A DNA stretch of 26,095 nucleotides from Candidatus Iainarchaeum sp. Its GTDB lineage: Archaea > Iainarchaeota > Iainarchaeia > Iainarchaeales > DTGL01. Below, one piece after another: positions 23,987 through 26,095 of the stretch. The DNA lies in the NCBI GenBank assembly GCA_017608995.1, contig JAFCEU010000005.1, positions 1-26,095 of the forward strand, given 5' to 3'. Numbering within the stretch: position 1 is the stretch's first letter; every line of letters starts with the position of its first letter. The position numbers and the translations under genes are program-made. The notes beneath the pieces are model-generated. The model had not been told where the DNA came from. It was given only the letters and a program-made list of their open reading frames with translations, and did not search any database.

Positions 23987-25839
23987 TCTATAACTGCAGT
24001 TAACTCTGTTGGAGAGCTCTTTTCACCTATTGCAATATAACCAACAGTTTCAGCTTTATGGGTTGTCTCGTCGTCCGCAGAATCTTCTTCAGCAATAAAG
24101 AATTTTATTGAAGAACTTGTCTTATGTGAATATCTAAGCATACATGAGTCGTCACCGTTTGTTGTTTGCATATCTGCAATTACGATGGGCTCTGAAGCAA
24201 ACTTAGATTGAAAAGGAACCTCGGTTGCCACATCAGTAACACTTGGAATTACTGAAACCTCTATCCTTTTACCATTAATTGTTCCTCTGCCTGGAGTTAT
24301 GGCAATGTAATGAATTTCTTCAAGCTTATGCCCCCATTTGAACCATCTGTTTTCTTCTTCCTGAATCTTAGTGATAAAATCGATATCGCCACAAATAAAG
24401 ACCCAGCTCCCAGGGTAATACTGCGTTCCATTCTTGCATGGATTAAAGTTTCTAGTAACCGCTGGTTCTTCACCATTAAATGTAACTATACTCGTTATCA
24501 ATACTGGAGTTGATGGAAAGTCTTCTTTAAAACTAACCATTATGCCTCCGTGGTCTGTTTCAAATTTCCCTGCTTCGATCTCAAAACCATTTACAGTATA
24601 ATGACCCTCTTCTGCAACAAGATATTCTACTTTGTGTGGCATGGAAAGAGCGTTATTTTTCTTCGCCCCCCATTCCTGAAGTTTTATCTCAAAAGCATTT
24701 GACATAACGTTTTTTATCCTAACAACAACCATATCGCACTGCTCATCAGCTCTTGTTGTGCAGGATTCTATAGGTTTAGCGACCACTACCGGATTAGAAA
24801 AACTTTGGCTTAAGGTTACTGTTTGCCATTCAAGTGTAGCTTCTACTTCACCATATTCAAATTTAAACTCAGAACTGGAACCACCATTTTCTGCACTTGA
24901 TTTAATGTAAATGAAACCCTGCGCGCTTTCAACTGTTTCAGAGCCGTTTGTAGCAAGTACTTTATAGATGTAGGCACCTACTCCTAATTGTTTCCCCTCA
25001 TTATTTTTCCCATCCCAAACAAATGTAGTGCCGTCAACAAAGCCACTTTCAAACACCAGGTGGCCTGTTAAGTCCCATATTTTAACATTTATTTGAGCTA
25101 TTCCGCTGCCTTCTGCAACAAACGTTGTTGTTGAGCCCTGCTCAAAGGGATTTGGTGTAGCTGTAACAGAGCTAATTTCTAAACCCTGTAAAAGGATTTT
25201 AAACTGGTGTTTGTTCTTTTCAGGTTCTTTGAAGGATGCCTGCTGTACTCCATTTCCAGGCACTTCTACCTCGCAGCTAATGCCATTGCAACCAGTTGGG
25301 TTAATTTCAGTTATAATGGCTGCATGCTCTCCAGTGTTGGTTATGGTCCAAAAGACGGTAGTTTCAAGGGGCGAATCCCTAAACGCCAAGAGTTGATTTG
25401 CGCTTCCATTAATTGTGAGCTCTGGATGTATGCAAACTCCATTATAGCAGCCATCACCGCCAGGACAGTCGGCATTTGATGTACAACTGTAATGTGATGG
25501 AGCTGGTGAAGGTGAAGTTTCTGGGCTGGGGCTAGGAGATTCTTCAGGGGATGGCTCGGGTGATTCGGTTGGTAATGGAGAGGGAGAAGGGCTTGGGGTT
25601 GGACTGGGAGAAGGGGTTGAAGTTGGGGTGGACTCAATAAGCTCAATGTAGTAGTCTGCTTCTGCAACATCAACTTCATGGCAGAATGTAAGGAAGCAGC
25701 TGACACTATAGACCTTTCCATGAACTTTGTAAGTACCTGGTGGAAGTTGTTCCCAAGAAGTGTTTGTACCACCCCATGTAAAGTAAAATTCTGTCGAGCC
25801 TCCTTCGCCAGCATCTGCTGCGGCACTCCAAACTTTGGC
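23953..25839 (-). pseudogene. Large secreted surface protein, middle part (lectin-like repeats)
   Basis: The second piece of the broken gene, in frame from 25839 (DAKVWSAAADAG) to TAG 23953. In order: end of a FlgD-like Ig domain, a Ser/Pro/Thr linker (25500-25631), a Cys-rich knot CTSNADCPGGDGCYNGVC, an immunoglobulin-like region, a second FlgD-like domain (TATPNPFEQGSTTTF to VYKVLATN-type ending, about 24900-25180), then two copies of an H-type-lectin-like domain. Copy one has WQTVTLSQSFSNPVVVAKP and FEIKLQEW; copy two has FQSKFASEPIVIADMQTTNG and ETVGYIAIG. Such domains bind glycans in other surface proteins. The last true codons are SPTELTAVIE; 11 frame-shifted residues follow. Confidence 0.75.
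25500..25631 (-). repeat. Low-complexity Pro/Ser/Glu linker
   Basis: On the coding strand this is a C/T-rich run encoding repeated SP, TP and EP pairs (for example TPSPSPTPSPSPSPLPTESP), about 44 residues. It is an extended, flexible spacer between the N-terminal Ig-like domain and the Cys-rich knot, common in archaeal secreted proteins. Its repetitive DNA is a likely place for assembly or copy-number variation, though the frame is intact across it. Confidence 0.85.
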
Positions 25840-25861
25840 ATCGCTTTCATATCGCTTTCAT
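25840..25861. repeat. Perfect 11-bp tandem duplication
   Basis: ATCGCTTTCAT occurs twice in direct succession (25840-25850 and 25851-25861). Because 11 is not a multiple of three, it breaks the surface protein frame; one copy restores it exactly (NESD then AKVW). Confidence 0.95.
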
Positions 25862-26033
25862 TATAGATTTCTATTATCGCGTGCATTACGTTAGTAGGTG
25901 CTTTCAGAGTTATCTTGGTAGAATTGCCGATCTCAAACGGGTTTGGTTCCGCAGAAATATTTAAACTTTGGGCAAATACGCTAGTAAAACTTAGAAGAAT
26001 AAAAACCAGTGTTATGCTAAGCATTTTTTTCAT
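25851..26033 (-). pseudogene. Large secreted surface protein, N-terminal part (signal peptide)
   Basis: The first piece of the broken gene, 61 codons. MKKMLSITLVFILLSFTSVFA is a clear Sec signal peptide with cleavage likely after SVFA. Then comes SLNISAEPNPFEIGNSTKI, the start of a FlgD-like Ig domain that resembles TATPNPFEQGSTTTF later in the protein, and IIEIYNESD. After this GAT codon the 11-bp duplication shifts the frame; translation would run on to 25341 through 170 unrelated residues rich in Gln, Leu and Pro. Removing one repeat copy joins NESD to AKVWSAAADAG in the middle piece. The start follows GGAGGTGGTG of the upstream gene and overlaps its stop (TAATG). Confidence 0.8.
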
Positions 26034-26095
26034 TATTCACCACCTCCGCTGGCGACGTAATCCTGAATTGTGATGAATGCGTATTCTGTGCTCTG
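26033..26095 (-). CDS. C-terminal end of an upstream gene (partial)
   Basis: The last 20 codons of a gene that begins beyond the window: QSTEYAFITIQDYVASGGGE, then TAA. The stop overlaps the ATG of the surface protein (TAATG), and its last codons double as a GGAGGTGGTG ribosome site, so the two genes are translationally coupled. Twenty residues are too few to name a family. Confidence 0.6.
   Translation of the reverse strand, partial: QSTEYAFITIQDYVASGGGE

Noticed and set aside
25500..25631. Low-complexity run as a CRISPR or DNA-repeat array
   Set aside because: The repeats are irregular two-residue coding repeats (SP, TP, EP) without spacers of constant length.
22073..26033. The surface protein as an archaeosortase substrate
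   Set aside because: The C-terminus (ENYACNTPH) has no membrane helix and no basic tail, so it lacks the tripartite sorting signal.

Overview
The window is archaeal chromosome. Evidence: aIF5B, aIF2-gamma, Rpo7 and Spt4, archaeal/eukaryote-type ribosomal proteins (S6e, S24e, S27ae, S15 with the archaeal N-terminal extension, S3Ae), Kae1 and Bud32, CDP-archaeol synthase, an archaeosortase, SecD/SecF without YajC, both subunits of PolD, SepF and Orc1/Cdc6. The small single-domain proteins, TTG starts behind GGTGAT ribosome sites, leaderless promoters and Pro/Ser-rich secreted proteins would fit a DPANN or related euryarchaeal lineage. That placement is inference from gene content only; no 16S gene is present.

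Layout. 1-5139 (+) is a tightly packed translation/transcription operon (aIF5B tail, rps6e, aIF2-gamma, PIN nuclease, rpo7, spt4, rps24e, rps27ae) running into a CPBP membrane protease and kae1. 5140-6015 (-) holds two unrecognised genes. 6103-8621 (+) is bud32, then rps15 - 46-aa ORF - rps3ae - DUF92 membrane protein. 8608-9516 (-) is sppA. 9562-10566 (+) is a carS-archaeosortase pair. 10588-13277 (-) is secF-secD. 13429-19643 (+) is NOG1, then UPF0147 and the two PolD subunits. 19644-20698 (-) is sepF with a tail-anchored membrane protein. 20842-22047 (+) is orc1/cdc6. 22073-26095 (-) is a large secreted surface protein and the last codons of the gene before it.

Themes. The middle of the window (DUF92, SppA, CarS, archaeosortase, SecDF) is a membrane-lipid and protein-export neighbourhood and suggests a link between lipid synthesis and lipid anchoring of exported proteins. 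The right half joins replication (PolD, Orc1/Cdc6) with cell division (SepF). KEOPS is represented by separate kae1 and bud32.

Most notable are three reading-frame lesions. The PolD small subunit (DP1) has apparently lost a short out-of-frame segment containing its GHxH metal motif, at a GGTTAT microhomology; its last 53 residues survive in another frame. The surface protein (about 1,316 aa when repaired) is broken by a perfect 11-bp tandem duplication near its N-terminus and by a second frameshift at the start of its PKD domain. These could be assembly errors, recent mutations or, for the 11-bp repeat, a slippage switch. Other candidates are a hairpin in the rps15 leader that covers the ribosome site, and an inverted repeat bracketing the bud32 TATA box. 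No CRISPR array, insertion sequence, tRNA or rRNA was found, and no gene-free stretch exceeds about 150 bases.
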